DNA from: Rhodospirillaceae bacterium
GTDB taxonomy: Bacteria; Pseudomonadota; Alphaproteobacteria; Rhodospirillales; Casp-alpha2
Assembly (NCBI GenBank): GCA_002706405.1
Contig: PALN01000017.1
Location: 2,329 to 66,328 of the forward strand
DNA length: 64,000 bases
Direction of reading: 5' to 3'
Position 1 is the first letter of the stretch. The number at the start of each line of letters is the position of its first letter. The notes under the pieces are model-generated. The model was not told the DNA's origin, ran no database searches, and saw only the letters and a list, made by a program, of their open reading frames with translations. Shown in pieces: positions 25,798 through 35,168 of this stretch. The position numbers and the translations under genes are program-made.

Positions 25798-26592
25798 ATG
25801 CAGCAATATCTCGATCTCCTCCGCCGGGTGCGGACCGACGGCATCCTACGCGGCGACCGCACGGGCACGGGCACGCAAAGCGTGTTCGGCCATCAGATGC
25901 GTTTCGACTTGTCGGTGGGATTTCCCTGCCTGACGACCAAGAAGCTGCATCTGAAGTCCATCATCCACGAGCTTCTGTGGTTCCTGACCGGTGACACCAA
26001 TATCAAGTACCTGAAGGACCACGGTGTTTCGATTTGGGACGAATGGGCGGATGAAAACGGCGACCTGGGCCCGGTCTATGGCCATCAGTGGCGGTCCTGG
26101 CCGGCGCCGGACGGCGGCACCATCGACCAGATCGCCAATGTGTTGAAATCGATCCGCGAAAATCCCAATTCGCGCCGCCATATCGTGTCGGCGTGGAACG
26201 TGGCCGAGGTCGATCACATGGCCCTGCCGCCGTGTCATTGCCTGTTCCAGTTCTATGTCGCCGACGGCAAGCTGTCGTGTCAGCTCTATCAGCGGTCTTG
26301 CGACATCTTTCTGGGTGTGCCGTTCAACATCGCGTCCTACGCACTGCTGACCATGATGGTGGCCCAGGTTTCCGGCCTGAAGCCCGGCGATTTCGTCCAT
26401 ACCCTGGGGGATGCCCATCTTTACACCAACCACCTGGATCAGGCGGACGAGCAACTGACCCGCGATCCCCGCCCTCTGCCGACCATGTGGATCAATCCGG
26501 ACGTCACGGACCTGTTCGCGTTCACGTTCGAGGATTTCGAGCTAAGGGGCTACGACCCGCACCCGCATATCAAGGCGCCGATCGCCGTCTGA
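25798..26592 (+). CDS. thyA: Thymidylate synthase
   Basis: A 264-residue enzyme converting dUMP to dTMP with methylene-tetrahydrofolate. ATG 25798 gives [11 protein letters not shown] and exactly the length of E. coli ThyA; upstream in-frame starts would add a non-conserved extension. The catalytic cysteine is Cys146 in [12 protein letters not shown], and [19 protein letters not shown] and [21 protein letters not shown] are the dUMP- and folate-binding signatures. Paired with folA downstream, which recycles the dihydrofolate produced. Confidence 0.97.
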   Translation: MQQYLDLLRRVRTDGILRGDRTGTGTQSVFGHQMRFDLSVGFPCLTTKKLHLKSIIHELLWFLTGDTNIKYLKDHGVSIWDEWADENGDLGPVYGHQWRSWPAPDGGTIDQIANVLKSIRENPNSRRHIVSAWNVAEVDHMALPPCHCLFQFYVADGKLSCQLYQRSCDIFLGVPFNIASYALLTMMVAQVSGLKPGDFVHTLGDAHLYTNHLDQADEQLTRDPRPLPTMWINPDVTDLFAFTFEDFELRGYDPHPHIKAPIAV

Positions 26593-26707
26593 TCAATCTT
26601 TCGGCGGCACCCGTCCGGGAAGCGCCGCCCTAGGGGGGTAGGCCCGCCGCCGCTTTCCCGGTAAACAGGGCGGGCTGTTTTGCCGTGCCTCAGGAGCCGA
26701 TCCGCCG

Positions 26708-27232
26708 ATGCCAGATACACCGCCGTCTTCCCGTATTACGCTTGTCGTCGCCGTGGCGGATAACCGCTGTATCGGGCGGGACGGGGATCTGCCCTGGCAT
26801 ATTTCCACGGACCTGAAACGGTTCAAGGCGGTGACCATGGGCCATCCCATGGTCATGGGGCGCAAGACCTTCCGGTCCATCGGCCGGGTCCTGCCGGGGC
26901 GGCCCAACATCGTCGTGACCCGGGACCGGGACTTCCGCGCCGAAGGTGTCGACGTCGCGTATTCCCTGGCGGCGGCGCTCGACATCGCCCGCGCCTACGG
27001 CACCGGTGCGGTGATGGTGATCGGGGGAGCCGAGATTTTCGAACAAGCCCTGCCGCTGGCCGACCGGCTGGATATCTGCCATGTCCATGCGGACGTGCCC
27101 GGGGACACTTTTTTTCCGGAAATTGACCCAGCGCATTGGCGGGAAAGCTCACGCGACTATCATGATCCGGAGAACCCGGGCGGCCCCGCCTTCAGTTTCG
27201 TCGTCTACGACCGGGTCGCGGGAGGTTCGTAA
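26708..27232 (+). CDS. folA: Dihydrofolate reductase
   Basis: A 174-residue NADPH-dependent enzyme regenerating tetrahydrofolate. Signatures: ITLVVAVADNRCIGRDGDLPWHISTDLKRFKAVTMGHPMVMGRKTF, with the substrate-binding aspartate in the STDL segment, and MVIGGAEIFEQALPLADRL. Located 115 bases after thyA in the same direction, a common pairing. The intervening stretch contains a GGCGGC...GCCGCC stem but no T-run. Confidence 0.96.
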   Translation: MPDTPPSSRITLVVAVADNRCIGRDGDLPWHISTDLKRFKAVTMGHPMVMGRKTFRSIGRVLPGRPNIVVTRDRDFRAEGVDVAYSLAAALDIARAYGTGAVMVIGGAEIFEQALPLADRLDICHVHADVPGDTFFPEIDPAHWRESSRDYHDPENPGGPAFSFVVYDRVAGGS

Positions 27233-27255
27233 CCCGGATCACGGAGGACAGTCCC

Positions 27256-27666
27256 ATGCCCAAGATTTCCATGAAGCAGGACCTCAACGTCGCGGCGGAC
27301 CAGGTATGGAACCTGATCGGTCACTTCAACGCGCTTCCCGACTGGCACCCGGGCGTCCAGTCCAGCGAGCTGAAGAACGCCGGGCAGATGCGCAAGCTGT
27401 CGCTGGCCGGCGGCGGCACGATCATCGAGAAGCTGGAAAAGGTCGACAACAAGACGCGGACCTATTCCTACACCATCGAAGACAGCCCGCTTCCGGTGAA
27501 GAACTACCGGGCAGAACTGACCGTCCATGACGACGACGGCGGCTGCTCCGTCGAATGGTCGTCAGAGTTCGAAGCTGCGGGCGTGCCGGAAAACGACGCC
27601 ATGAAGGCGATCCAGGACGTCTATCAGGCCGGATTCGACAACCTGAAGAAGATGTTCGGGCAATAA
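27256..27666 (+). CDS. SRPBCC family (polyketide cyclase/START-like) protein
   Basis: A 136-residue member of the SRPBCC fold: ISMKQDLNVAADQVWNLIGHFNALPDWHPGVQSSEL at the start, GGGTIIEKLEKVDNKTRTYSYTIEDSPLPVKNYRAELTV in the middle and a long C-terminal helix. The fold binds hydrophobic ligands; the ligand is unknown. Its ribosome site GGAGGA is 23 bases after folA, so it may be the last gene of the thyA-folA transcript. It converges on apbC. Confidence 0.82.
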   Translation: MPKISMKQDLNVAADQVWNLIGHFNALPDWHPGVQSSELKNAGQMRKLSLAGGGTIIEKLEKVDNKTRTYSYTIEDSPLPVKNYRAELTVHDDDGGCSVEWSSEFEAAGVPENDAMKAIQDVYQAGFDNLKKMFGQ

Positions 27667-27676
27667 GGCCAGGGGC

Positions 27677-28828
27677 TTATTGGAAAACGATCTTCGGGCC
27701 GCTCTTGGCGTCCGCCCCCGTCGCCTTTTCGATGCGTGACCAGACATCGCGGGCAATCTCGCGGTATTTCAGCGCGTGCTCGCTTTCGGGCATGGACACC
27801 ACGATGGGTTTGCCGCCGTCGGCGGTGGTGCGGATGTCGATGTGCAGCGGGACTTCGCCCAGGAAATCGACGCCCAGGCGGTCGGCTTCCTTGTGGGCGC
27901 CGCCGTGGCTGAAGATTTCCGTCCGTTCGCCGCAGTGCGGGCAGGAAAAATAGCTCATGTTCTCGATGATGCCGAACACGGGCACGTCGACCTTGCGGAA
28001 CATGTTGAGCCCCTTGCGGGCATCCAGAAGCGCGATGTCCTGCGGGGTGGAGACGATCACCGCCCCCGTCAGCGGCACCCGCTGGGCCATGGTCAGCTGC
28101 GCGTCGCCGGTGCCCGGCGGCATGTCGACCACCAGGACGTCCAGGTCACCCCAGTTGACGTCGCGCATCATCTGTTCCAGCGCCGATTGCACCATGGGAC
28201 CGCGCCAGATCATCGGCGTTTCCTCGTCCACCAGGAAGCCCATGGACATGACCTTGATGCCGTAGTTTTCCATGGGGTCCAGGGTTTTGCCGTCGGCCGA
28301 GGCCGGCTGCCCGGTGATGCCCATCATGCGCGGCATGCTGGGGCCGTAGATATCAGCGTCCAGAAGCCCGACGGAATGCCCCTCAGCGGCCAGGCCGAGC
28401 GCCAGGTTGGCGGCGGTTGTGGATTTGCCGACCCCGCCCTTACCCGAAGCCACGGCGATGATCGACTTGACGCCGGGCAGCATGTCGGCCCCGGCCTGTG
28501 GAGCCTGGGCCTGGCCGTGACCGGCGGGGCGCTGCTGGCCTGATTGCGGCGGCGGCGGGGCGGCGTTGGCGGCGCCCTTTTTCTCGGCGGTCAGCACGGC
28601 GGTCACCGTCAGCACGCCGTCCATGGCATGCACGGTTTTTTCCGCCTGTTTGCGGACTTCTTCCATATCGCCGGCGCGGGCAGGGTCGATCTCAATGGCG
28701 AACGCCACGTGACCGTCCTTCTCCTGCAGGCCCTGGATCATCTTGGCCTCCACCAGGTTTCGGCCCGTCGCCGGGTCGGTCACGGTGGCCAAGGCCTCCA
28801 GGATCGTTTGCGGGTTTAACTGCGCCAT
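27677..28828 (-). CDS. apbC: Mrp/ApbC iron-sulfur cluster carrier ATPase
   Basis: A 383-residue P-loop ATPase that carries Fe-S clusters to target enzymes. The N-terminal MIP18-like (DUF59) domain is at about residues 5-85 (ILEALATVTDPATGRNLVEAKMIQGLQ), an Ala/Pro/Gln linker follows, then the Mrp domain with deviant Walker A ASGKGGVGKSTTAANLA, VLVVDMPPGTGDAQLT, and the cluster-binding cysteine pair in YFSCPHCGERT. ATG 28828 is chosen because it starts directly at the DUF59 domain; the frame is open far upstream only as a shadow of hflK. Fe-S maturation would serve GlcF and the class I fumarase encoded nearby. Confidence 0.92.
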   Translation of the reverse strand: MAQLNPQTILEALATVTDPATGRNLVEAKMIQGLQEKDGHVAFAIEIDPARAGDMEEVRKQAEKTVHAMDGVLTVTAVLTAEKKGAANAAPPPPQSGQQRPAGHGQAQAPQAGADMLPGVKSIIAVASGKGGVGKSTTAANLALGLAAEGHSVGLLDADIYGPSMPRMMGITGQPASADGKTLDPMENYGIKVMSMGFLVDEETPMIWRGPMVQSALEQMMRDVNWGDLDVLVVDMPPGTGDAQLTMAQRVPLTGAVIVSTPQDIALLDARKGLNMFRKVDVPVFGIIENMSYFSCPHCGERTEIFSHGGAHKEADRLGVDFLGEVPLHIDIRTTADGGKPIVVSMPESEHALKYREIARDVWSRIEKATGADAKSGPKIVFQ

Positions 28829-29056
28829 CCTTGAAATCTCCGGGTTATAAGACGATATTCGCCCTGCGTCCGGGTTAATGCCCCATCGGCGGGTGTTGAT
28901 GCAAGTCCGTGCTTCATCAGGCGGACGAGTTGCCCGCAGGCGCGGGACGATAAGCAAATGGCGCTTGGGCCGCGGAATGCAAGGTCTGAGCAGCAGGAAA
29001 CATCGGCGTCCGGACGGACGTCGATAACATAAAGAACAGAGAGGTAATTCCGGAAC

Positions 29057-30178
29057 ATGGCCTGGAGACCACAAGGTGGCGGCCCCTGGGGCGGCGGAAG
29101 CGGCGGCGGCGGCGGCCCATGGGGCGGCAATGGCGGCGGACCCCGTGGCGGCGGACCAACCCCGCCCGATATCGAGGAATTGCTCAGAAAGAGCCAGGAC
29201 AGCATGAAGAAATTCATGCCCGGCGGCGCCGGCGGCGCCAAGGGCGTGGTAATCGGCTTGTTGATTGCCGCGGCGTTGTGGGTGGGGCTGACCGTGCCTT
29301 ACCGCATCCAACCCGGCCAACAGGGCGTGGAATTGCTGTTCGGCGAATTCGTCAAACGCACGGGACCGGGCCTTAACTTCTGGTTCCCGGGTCCGATCGG
29401 TGAAGTCATCAAGGTCGATGTCGAAAACACCAATACCATCAACATCGGTTTCCGGGGTCCCGGCAGCGTGGGGCGGGGAACCGGCGCGCGTGACGTGACG
29501 CTGGAAAGCCTGATGCTGACCGGCGACCAGAACATCGCCGACATCGATTTCATCGTGCAGTGGCGCATCAAGGACGCTGCGGATTACCTGTTCAACATTC
29601 GCGATCCGGAAATCACCATCAAGGTGGCGGCGGAAAGCGCCATGCGCGAAATCGTCGGCCAGTCGACCCTGGAAGAGGCGATCACCAAAAACCGCGCCGG
29701 CGTCGAAGCCAAAACCCGCGAATTGTTGCAGCGTATTCTCGACAGCTATGGTGCCGGTGTCGCCATCGCCGAATTGAAGATGCAGAAGGCGGATCCGCCC
29801 AAGGAAGTCATCGACGCGTTCAACGACGTGCAGCGTGCCCGTCAGGATCAGGAACGGTCCGTCAACGAAGCCATTGCCTTCCGCAACGACATCGTGCCGC
29901 GGGCCAAGGGTGAAGCCGAAAAGCTCATCGCCGAGGCGACGGCCTACAAGGAACGGGTCATCAAGGACGCCCAGGGTGAAGCCGAACGCTTCCTCTCGGT
30001 CTACAACGCCTATCTGACCAACAAGGACGTGACCAAGCGGCGTCTTTATCTGGAGCGCATGGAGGAGGTCCTGTCGAAGGCCGACAAGATGATCCTCGAC
30101 CAGGGGGCCGAAGGCTCCAAGGTCGTGCCCTATCTGCCGCTTAACGAACTCCGTAAATCCCAAGGAGGTGCGAAATGA
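29057..30178 (+). CDS. hflK: FtsH protease modulator HflK
   Basis: A 373-residue membrane protein that with HflC forms a large cage around the FtsH protease. It has a Gly/Pro-rich cytoplasmic N-terminus (residues 1-45), one membrane helix at about 58-76, and a periplasmic SPFH/band-7 domain (RIQPGQQGVELLFGEFVKRTGPGLNFWFPGPIGEV; ADIDFIVQWRIKDAADYLFNI), followed by a long coiled coil (AKGEAEKLIAEATAYKERVIKDAQGEAERF). It overlaps hflC by four bases (ATGA). Confidence 0.95.
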   Translation: MAWRPQGGGPWGGGSGGGGGPWGGNGGGPRGGGPTPPDIEELLRKSQDSMKKFMPGGAGGAKGVVIGLLIAAALWVGLTVPYRIQPGQQGVELLFGEFVKRTGPGLNFWFPGPIGEVIKVDVENTNTINIGFRGPGSVGRGTGARDVTLESLMLTGDQNIADIDFIVQWRIKDAADYLFNIRDPEITIKVAAESAMREIVGQSTLEEAITKNRAGVEAKTRELLQRILDSYGAGVAIAELKMQKADPPKEVIDAFNDVQRARQDQERSVNEAIAFRNDIVPRAKGEAEKLIAEATAYKERVIKDAQGEAERFLSVYNAYLTNKDVTKRRLYLERMEEVLSKADKMILDQGAEGSKVVPYLPLNELRKSQGGAK

Positions 30179-31056
30179 AACGCTCAGGTCTCTTCATCCT
30201 GGCGGTGATCGTCGCCGTTTCCGGGATATGCGCGTTCAGCGCTTTGTACACCGTTCGTCAGGATCAGCAGGCGCTGGTTCTGCAATTCGGTAATCCCGTG
30301 CATGTCGAACGGACGCCGGGCCTCAAGGTCAAGCTGCCGTTCCTCCAGAACGTGGAATACTACGACCGGCGCATCCTGGATCTGGACCCGCCGGTTCAGG
30401 AAGTCATCCTGGCCGACCAAAAGCGTATCAACGTGGACGCCTTCGCGCGTTACCGCATCGTCGATCCGCTTGAGTTCCGTAAACGCGCCGGCACCGACGC
30501 CAACTTCCGCCAAGTGTTCGGCGGGCGTCTCAACGCCGGCATCCGCTCGGAAATCGGTAAAATCCTGCTGCCCGACATGTTGACCGACAAGCGCGCCCAG
30601 ATCATGGAACGCGTGGCCAACTCGCTGCGCACCCAGGCGCCGGAATTCGGGGTCGAAGTCATCGACATCCGCATCGGCCGCACGGACCTGCCGGAAGCCA
30701 CGTCGCAGGCGGTGTTCAACCGCATGCGCTCCGACCGTATCGCCGAGGCCGCCGAATTGCGCGCCAAAGGCGAAGAGCAGAAAACCCGCATCCAGGCCGA
30801 GGCCGAACGTGACAAGGTTATCATCCTGGCGGAAGCCCGGCGCAAGTCGGAAATCCTGCGTGGTGAAGGCGACGGAGAGCGGACGCGCGTTCTCAACGGG
30901 GCCTATGGCAAGGATGCGGAGTTCTTCGATTTCTACCGCTCCCTGGATGCCTTGGGCGCGGCGTTGAACGAAGGCACGTCCATGGTTCTCAGCCCCAATT
31001 CGGAGCTGTTCCAGTTCTTCAACGCGCTTAAGGACGGCACCACCCGCGCCCGCTGA
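30175..31056 (+). CDS. hflC: FtsH protease modulator HflC
   Basis: A 293-residue SPFH-family partner of HflK: one N-terminal membrane helix (about residues 5-24), VRQDQQALVLQFGNPVHVERTPGLKVKLPFLQNVEYYDRRILDLD, and a coiled coil (AELRAKGEEQKTRIQAEAERDKVIILAEARRKSEILRGEGDGERTRV). The start overlaps the hflK stop, so the two subunits are made together. Downstream is a DUF2065 membrane protein and degP, all acting on envelope protein quality. Confidence 0.95.
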   Translation: MKRSGLFILAVIVAVSGICAFSALYTVRQDQQALVLQFGNPVHVERTPGLKVKLPFLQNVEYYDRRILDLDPPVQEVILADQKRINVDAFARYRIVDPLEFRKRAGTDANFRQVFGGRLNAGIRSEIGKILLPDMLTDKRAQIMERVANSLRTQAPEFGVEVIDIRIGRTDLPEATSQAVFNRMRSDRIAEAAELRAKGEEQKTRIQAEAERDKVIILAEARRKSEILRGEGDGERTRVLNGAYGKDAEFFDFYRSLDALGAALNEGTSMVLSPNSELFQFFNALKDGTTRAR

Positions 31057-31102
31057 TGCGGGCACGGGCGCCGTCCGGCAGCGGGGCCGGGACCTGGGCT
31101 TG

Positions 31103-31288
31103 ATGCAAGACTTGTACACGGCGCTGGGGCTCGTCCTGGTTATCGAGGGCGCGATCTATGCCCTGTTCCCCGACGGCATGCAGCGGGCGATGGCCCAACT
31201 GCAGGAAATGCCGCCGGGGACGTTGCGCCTGGCGGGGTTGGGGGCGGCGGTTGCCGGCGTCGTCATCGTCTGGGCCGTCCGGGGATAG
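31103..31288 (+). CDS. DUF2065 small membrane protein (YjeT-like)
   Basis: A 61-residue protein with two membrane helices (MQDLYTALGLVLVIEGAIYALFPDGM; LRLAGLGAAVAGVVIVWAVRG). This pattern is the DUF2065 family, whose genes commonly follow hflC. Function unknown; a link to the HflKC-FtsH complex is suggested only by gene order. ATG 31103 is chosen over the adjoining TTG at 31100. Confidence 0.8.
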   Translation: MQDLYTALGLVLVIEGAIYALFPDGMQRAMAQLQEMPPGTLRLAGLGAAVAGVVIVWAVRG

Positions 31289-31507
31289 GGCGATGGCGGT
31301 TTGCAATTGCGTCGGACGCCGGCCGCCATTGCCCAAAACATACCGGGGCGGGGCCATTGTCCGGCCATATTCCCTGGCCATATCAGGGGCACTCCAAAGG
31401 GTGCCCGGTCCCGGGTCCCCGATTGCACACTGTTTAATCTTTGCGGGGTCCGTGGCATGATCCCGACCGGCATGGTCCCGCATGTGACGGAAGGACAAGG
31501 TGTTAAG

Positions 31508-33034
31508 ATGAACCAGATTCGTCTCTCCCAAAAGGACGCGCCCATCGCGGCCGCCGACGACCGCTCACCTCTGCGGATGGCCGGTTTTGGTGCGTTCGCA
31601 GCAGCAATCGCGCTGGCCGCCTTCATGATCATGACGACCGTGGCGCAGGCGCGTCCGGCTCCCGAAAGTTTCGCCGACCTGGCGGAAAAGTTGCTGCCTT
31701 CGGTGGTCAACATTTCGACGACCCAGGTTATCGAAAGCCGCGGCTTCGAAATGCCGCAGCTGCCGCCCGGCTCCCCGTTCGAGGATTTCTTCAAGGAATT
31801 CTTCGACCGCGGCCAGCCCAACGGCAACAAACCCCAGGCCCGCAAGGCCACGTCCCTGGGCTCCGGCTTCATCATCGACAATGACGGCCATGTGGTCACC
31901 AACAACCACGTGATCCAGGACGCCGACGAAATCGAGGTCATCCTGCAGGACGACACGCGCTTGAAGGCCAAGGTCGTCGGCCGCGACCAGAAGACGGACA
32001 TCGCGGTGCTCAAGGTGGACCTGAAGGGCCAGAAGTACCACGCGATCTCGCTCGGCGACTCGGAGAAATCCCGCGTCGGCGATTGGGTGGTCGCCATCGG
32101 CAATCCCTTCGGCCTGGGCGGCACGGTCACGGCGGGCATCATCTCGGCCCGCGGTCGCGACATTTCCGCCGGCCCCTATGACAACTTCATTCAAACCGAC
32201 GCCTCCATCAACCGGGGCAACTCGGGTGGACCGCTGTTCAATCTGGACGGTCAGGTGATCGGCATCAACACGGCCATCTTCTCGCCGTCCGGCGGCAGCG
32301 TCGGCATCGGCTTCGCCGTGCCCATGTCCACCGCCAAGCCGGTGATTTCCCAGTTGATCAAGCACGGCCAGGTCAAGCGCGGCTGGCTCGGCGTCCATAT
32401 CCAGCAGGTCACGCCGGAAGTCGCCGAAAGCCTGGGCCTGAAGGAACCGGTGGGGGCGCTCGTCGCCCAGGTGGTCGAAGACGGCCCTGCCGCCAAGGGT
32501 AAGATTCAGCGTGGCGACGTGATCCTGACCTTCAACAAGCGCAAGGTGCCCGACATGCGCAAGCTGCCGCGCATCGTCGCCGACACGGAAGTGGGCGTCG
32601 ACGTGCCGGTCGAGGTCTGGCGTGAAAACAAGAAGATCGACCTTAAGGTCAAGGTCGGTGAATTGCAGGAACAGGAACAGCAGGTCGCCGCGCGCACCGA
32701 CAAGGGGGCCGGCAGCGATGCCAAACCCCAGGTGGTCGAGGACCTGGGGCTGACCCTGTCGGCCATTACCGACGACGCGGTGCAGAAGTTCAAGCTTGAA
32801 CCCGATGCCAAGGGCGTGCTCGTGACCGACGTGCTGGGCGCGGGCCCGGCGGCGGAGAAGGGCGTGCGCCCCGGCGACCTGATCGTCGAGGTCGGCCAGG
32901 AAGAGGTCGGCAATCCCGACGACGTTGTGCGCAAGGTCAAGGAAGCCCGCGACGCCGGCCGCAAATCCGTGCTGCTTCTGGTCCAGGGGCAGAACGGCTT
33001 GCGCTTCGTGGCCATCCGGTTGGGCAAAGGCTAG
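31508..33034 (+). CDS. degP: Periplasmic serine protease of the DegP/HtrA family
   Basis: A 508-residue Do-type protease. An N-terminal membrane/signal segment is at about residues 24-47 ending AQARPAPESF, then the trypsin-like domain with His134 (TNNHVI), Asp164 (TDIAVLKVD) and Ser239 (GNSGGPL), and two PDZ domains (GWLGVHIQQVTPEVAESLGL from about residue 295; LGLTLSAITDDAVQKFKL near 415). It degrades or refolds misfolded periplasmic proteins. ATG 31508 places the signal at the N-terminus; in-frame starts further up add non-conserved residues. A clear terminator follows. Confidence 0.93.
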   Translation: MNQIRLSQKDAPIAAADDRSPLRMAGFGAFAAAIALAAFMIMTTVAQARPAPESFADLAEKLLPSVVNISTTQVIESRGFEMPQLPPGSPFEDFFKEFFDRGQPNGNKPQARKATSLGSGFIIDNDGHVVTNNHVIQDADEIEVILQDDTRLKAKVVGRDQKTDIAVLKVDLKGQKYHAISLGDSEKSRVGDWVVAIGNPFGLGGTVTAGIISARGRDISAGPYDNFIQTDASINRGNSGGPLFNLDGQVIGINTAIFSPSGGSVGIGFAVPMSTAKPVISQLIKHGQVKRGWLGVHIQQVTPEVAESLGLKEPVGALVAQVVEDGPAAKGKIQRGDVILTFNKRKVPDMRKLPRIVADTEVGVDVPVEVWRENKKIDLKVKVGELQEQEQQVAARTDKGAGSDAKPQVVEDLGLTLSAITDDAVQKFKLEPDAKGVLVTDVLGAGPAAEKGVRPGDLIVEVGQEEVGNPDDVVRKVKEARDAGRKSVLLLVQGQNGLRFVAIRLGKG

Positions 33035-33062
33035 ACGCCCAGCGAATATCTGACATTGGAGA

Positions 33063-33084
33063 CGGCGCCCGCGGGCGCCGTTTT
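33063..33084 (+). terminator. Intrinsic terminator after degP
   Basis: Stem CGGCGCCC / GGGCGCCG (33063-33070, 33073-33080) with a very tight loop, followed by TTTT. It also lies just past the end of the convergent serB gene. Confidence 0.75.
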
Positions 33085-33099
33085 CATGTCCGCCGCAGG

Positions 33100-33996
33100 C
33101 TAGGCCGTGACGAATTCCGCTGCCCGGAAGCCCTGCGCGAACAGCAGCCCCGTCAGATCGGCATGATCCAGCTTGACCCGCGCGGCGTCGCGCAGGATCG
33201 GCTTGCCCCGATAGGCGCAGCCCAGGCCCGCCGCCTGAATCATTTCCAGATCATTGGCGCCGTCGCCGATCGCCGCCGTATCGGTCAGGCCCAGGCCGTT
33301 TTGCGCGGCCAGCTTGACCAGGGCGTCGTATTTGGAGGTGCGGCCCAGGACTGGTTCCGTCACCTGACCGGTCAGCTTGCCGCCCTCGATGATGAAATCA
33401 TTGGCCATGTTGATGTGGAAGCCGAGCCGTTCCGCGATACGCGACGTGAAATAGGTGAAGCCGCCGGATACCAGCGCCGTCGTGGCGCCGGAAGCGACCA
33501 TGGTGCGGACCATGGTCTCGGCGCCGGGCGACACCTCGATCGCTTGGTAGGCGGTCTCCAGGGCCGTTTCGGAAAGCCCTTTCAGCATGGCCACGCGTTC
33601 CCGCAGGGAGTCCTCGAAATTCAGCTCACCCCGCATGACCCGGTCGGTGATGGCGCCGATGATCTCGCCCTTGCCGGCGGCGTCGGCCACATCGGTCAGG
33701 GTTTCCGAGGTCACGATGGTCGAATCCATGTCGGCGATCAGAAGCTTCTTGCGCCGCCCCTCCGCGCGCTGGGCGACGACGTCGATGGGCATTCCCTCCA
33801 GGCTCATGCGCACGGCGGCGTCGGCCTGGTCCGCGGACAGGCCGTCAAAGCCCAGGTCGCAGGCCAATCCCTCGGCCAACCAGTCGGGGCGGCCGGTTTC
33901 GGCACCCAGACCATTGAGCCGGGCCGCCGCCTCGGCGACAATGCCCGCATCCAGTTCTTCGCCTGGGGCGGCGATCAACGTAACGACAAATTCCAT
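33100..33996 (-). CDS. serB: Phosphoserine phosphatase SerB
   Basis: A 298-residue HAD-superfamily enzyme performing the last step of serine synthesis. After an ACT-like N-terminal part (residues 1-80), the HAD motif I is LLIADMDSTIVTSE, motif II is ATTALVSGGFTYFTSRIA, and motif III-IV is AIGDGANDLEMIQAAGLGCAYRGKP. ATG 33996 gives MEFVVTLIAAPG. It diverges from miaA and converges with degP. Confidence 0.94.
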   Translation of the reverse strand: MEFVVTLIAAPGEELDAGIVAEAAARLNGLGAETGRPDWLAEGLACDLGFDGLSADQADAAVRMSLEGMPIDVVAQRAEGRRKKLLIADMDSTIVTSETLTDVADAAGKGEIIGAITDRVMRGELNFEDSLRERVAMLKGLSETALETAYQAIEVSPGAETMVRTMVASGATTALVSGGFTYFTSRIAERLGFHINMANDFIIEGGKLTGQVTEPVLGRTSKYDALVKLAAQNGLGLTDTAAIGDGANDLEMIQAAGLGCAYRGKPILRDAARVKLDHADLTGLLFAQGFRAAEFVTA

Positions 33997-34040
33997 GGGC
34001 TGTCCGATCCGGCGACGGTTGAGTGATGACGGGAGGGAAA

Positions 34041-35027
34041 GTGACCGATTTTCAGGCTCCTGAAAAGCCCTCGCGGGATGAAAAGCCCGCGACAAGCGTC
34101 GTCATCGTCACGGGGCCGACGGCGGGCGGAAAGTCGGGCCTGGCGCTGGAATTGGCGGAACGCCTGGGCGGCTGGATCATCAATGCGGACAGCATGCAGG
34201 TCTATCGCGACCTTCGCGTGCTGACGGCGCGGCCCGACGCGGCGGAGGAAACCCGCGTGCCGCACCGCTTGTTCGGCGTCCTGGGGGCGGAGGAACGCTG
34301 TTCCGTCGGCCGCTGGCTGGATATGGCCGTGGCCGAGATCACGACGGCGCGGGCGGCCGGCCGTCTGCCGATTCTGGTCGGCGGCACGGGCATGTACCTG
34401 AAGGCCCTGACCGAAGGCTTGGCCCCGGTGCCTGAGGTGCCGGCAACGGTGACGGCCGAGGCGACGGCGCTTTATGACAGGCTCGGGGGAGGCGCGTTCG
34501 CCGAGGTTCTGGCGGAACATGACCCCGGGGCGGCGGATGCCTTGCCGCCGGGTGACCGCCAACGCCTGATCCGCGCCTATGCGGTGGTCCAGGCGACGGA
34601 GCGGACCCTGGCCGATTGGCAGAACGACGCGCCCACCGGCTCCGCGCTGGATGCCCGGTTCACGACGGTTCTGGTGCTGCCGCCGCGAGACGCCCTTTAT
34701 GCCGCCTGTGATGCGCGCTTCACGGCGATGCTGGACGCGGGCGCCATGGACGAAGTCCGGGCCCTTCTGGCCCGTGAACTGGACCCGAGCCTGCCCGCCA
34801 TGCGTGCCGTCGGTGTGCGTGAACTGGGGGCGGTGATCCGCGGCGAGATGCCCCTGGACCAGGCGGCCGACAAGGCGCGGCAGGCGACGCGGAACTACGC
34901 CAAGCGCCAACTGACCTGGTTTCGTCATCAGCTTACGCCGGATGTCACCGTTGCCCAGGGCGGGGCCGGGGCCGCGGACGAAGTGTCGACGGCATTAAAA
35001 AAATACATCACTGTCAGGAACGTGTAA
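34041..35027 (+). CDS. miaA: tRNA dimethylallyltransferase MiaA
   Basis: An about 328-residue enzyme adding the isopentenyl group to A37 of tRNAs that read UNN codons. P-loop VTGPTAGGKSGLALELAERLG, then INADSMQVYRDLRVLTARP and ILVGGTGMYLKALTEGL are the family signatures; the C-terminal QATRNYAKRQLTWFRHQ is also typical. I favour GTG 34041, which has GGGAGG five bases upstream; ATG 34026 in the same frame is possible and would add five residues. Confidence 0.94.
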   Translation: MTDFQAPEKPSRDEKPATSVVIVTGPTAGGKSGLALELAERLGGWIINADSMQVYRDLRVLTARPDAAEETRVPHRLFGVLGAEERCSVGRWLDMAVAEITTARAAGRLPILVGGTGMYLKALTEGLAPVPEVPATVTAEATALYDRLGGGAFAEVLAEHDPGAADALPPGDRQRLIRAYAVVQATERTLADWQNDAPTGSALDARFTTVLVLPPRDALYAACDARFTAMLDAGAMDEVRALLARELDPSLPAMRAVGVRELGAVIRGEMPLDQAADKARQATRNYAKRQLTWFRHQLTPDVTVAQGGAGAADEVSTALKKYITVRNV

Positions 35028-35040
35028 GGCTTGGAGGAGA

Positions 35041-35067
35041 TTCTCCTGTTTGGAGAAGGTGTCTTTT
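35041..35067 (+). terminator. Probable terminator after miaA
   Basis: Short stem TTCTCC-TGTTT-GGAGAA at 35041-35057, followed after six bases by seven T. The stem is AT-rich and weak, but the T-run is the longest near any plus-strand gene here. Confidence 0.5.
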
Positions 35068-35168
35068 TTTCGCCATTTCCTTCCGCTAAGCAATAGTTTG
35101 CTGAACACGGGCGCGCCGGGGACCCGCAGCAAGAAGAACCTGCTAACGACAATAACCAACGGCATCGC

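Noticed and set aside
28829-30163. Long N-terminal extension of ApbC through the hflK region
   Set aside because: Residues are antisense to hflK and unlike any Mrp protein; the family starts at ATG 28828.
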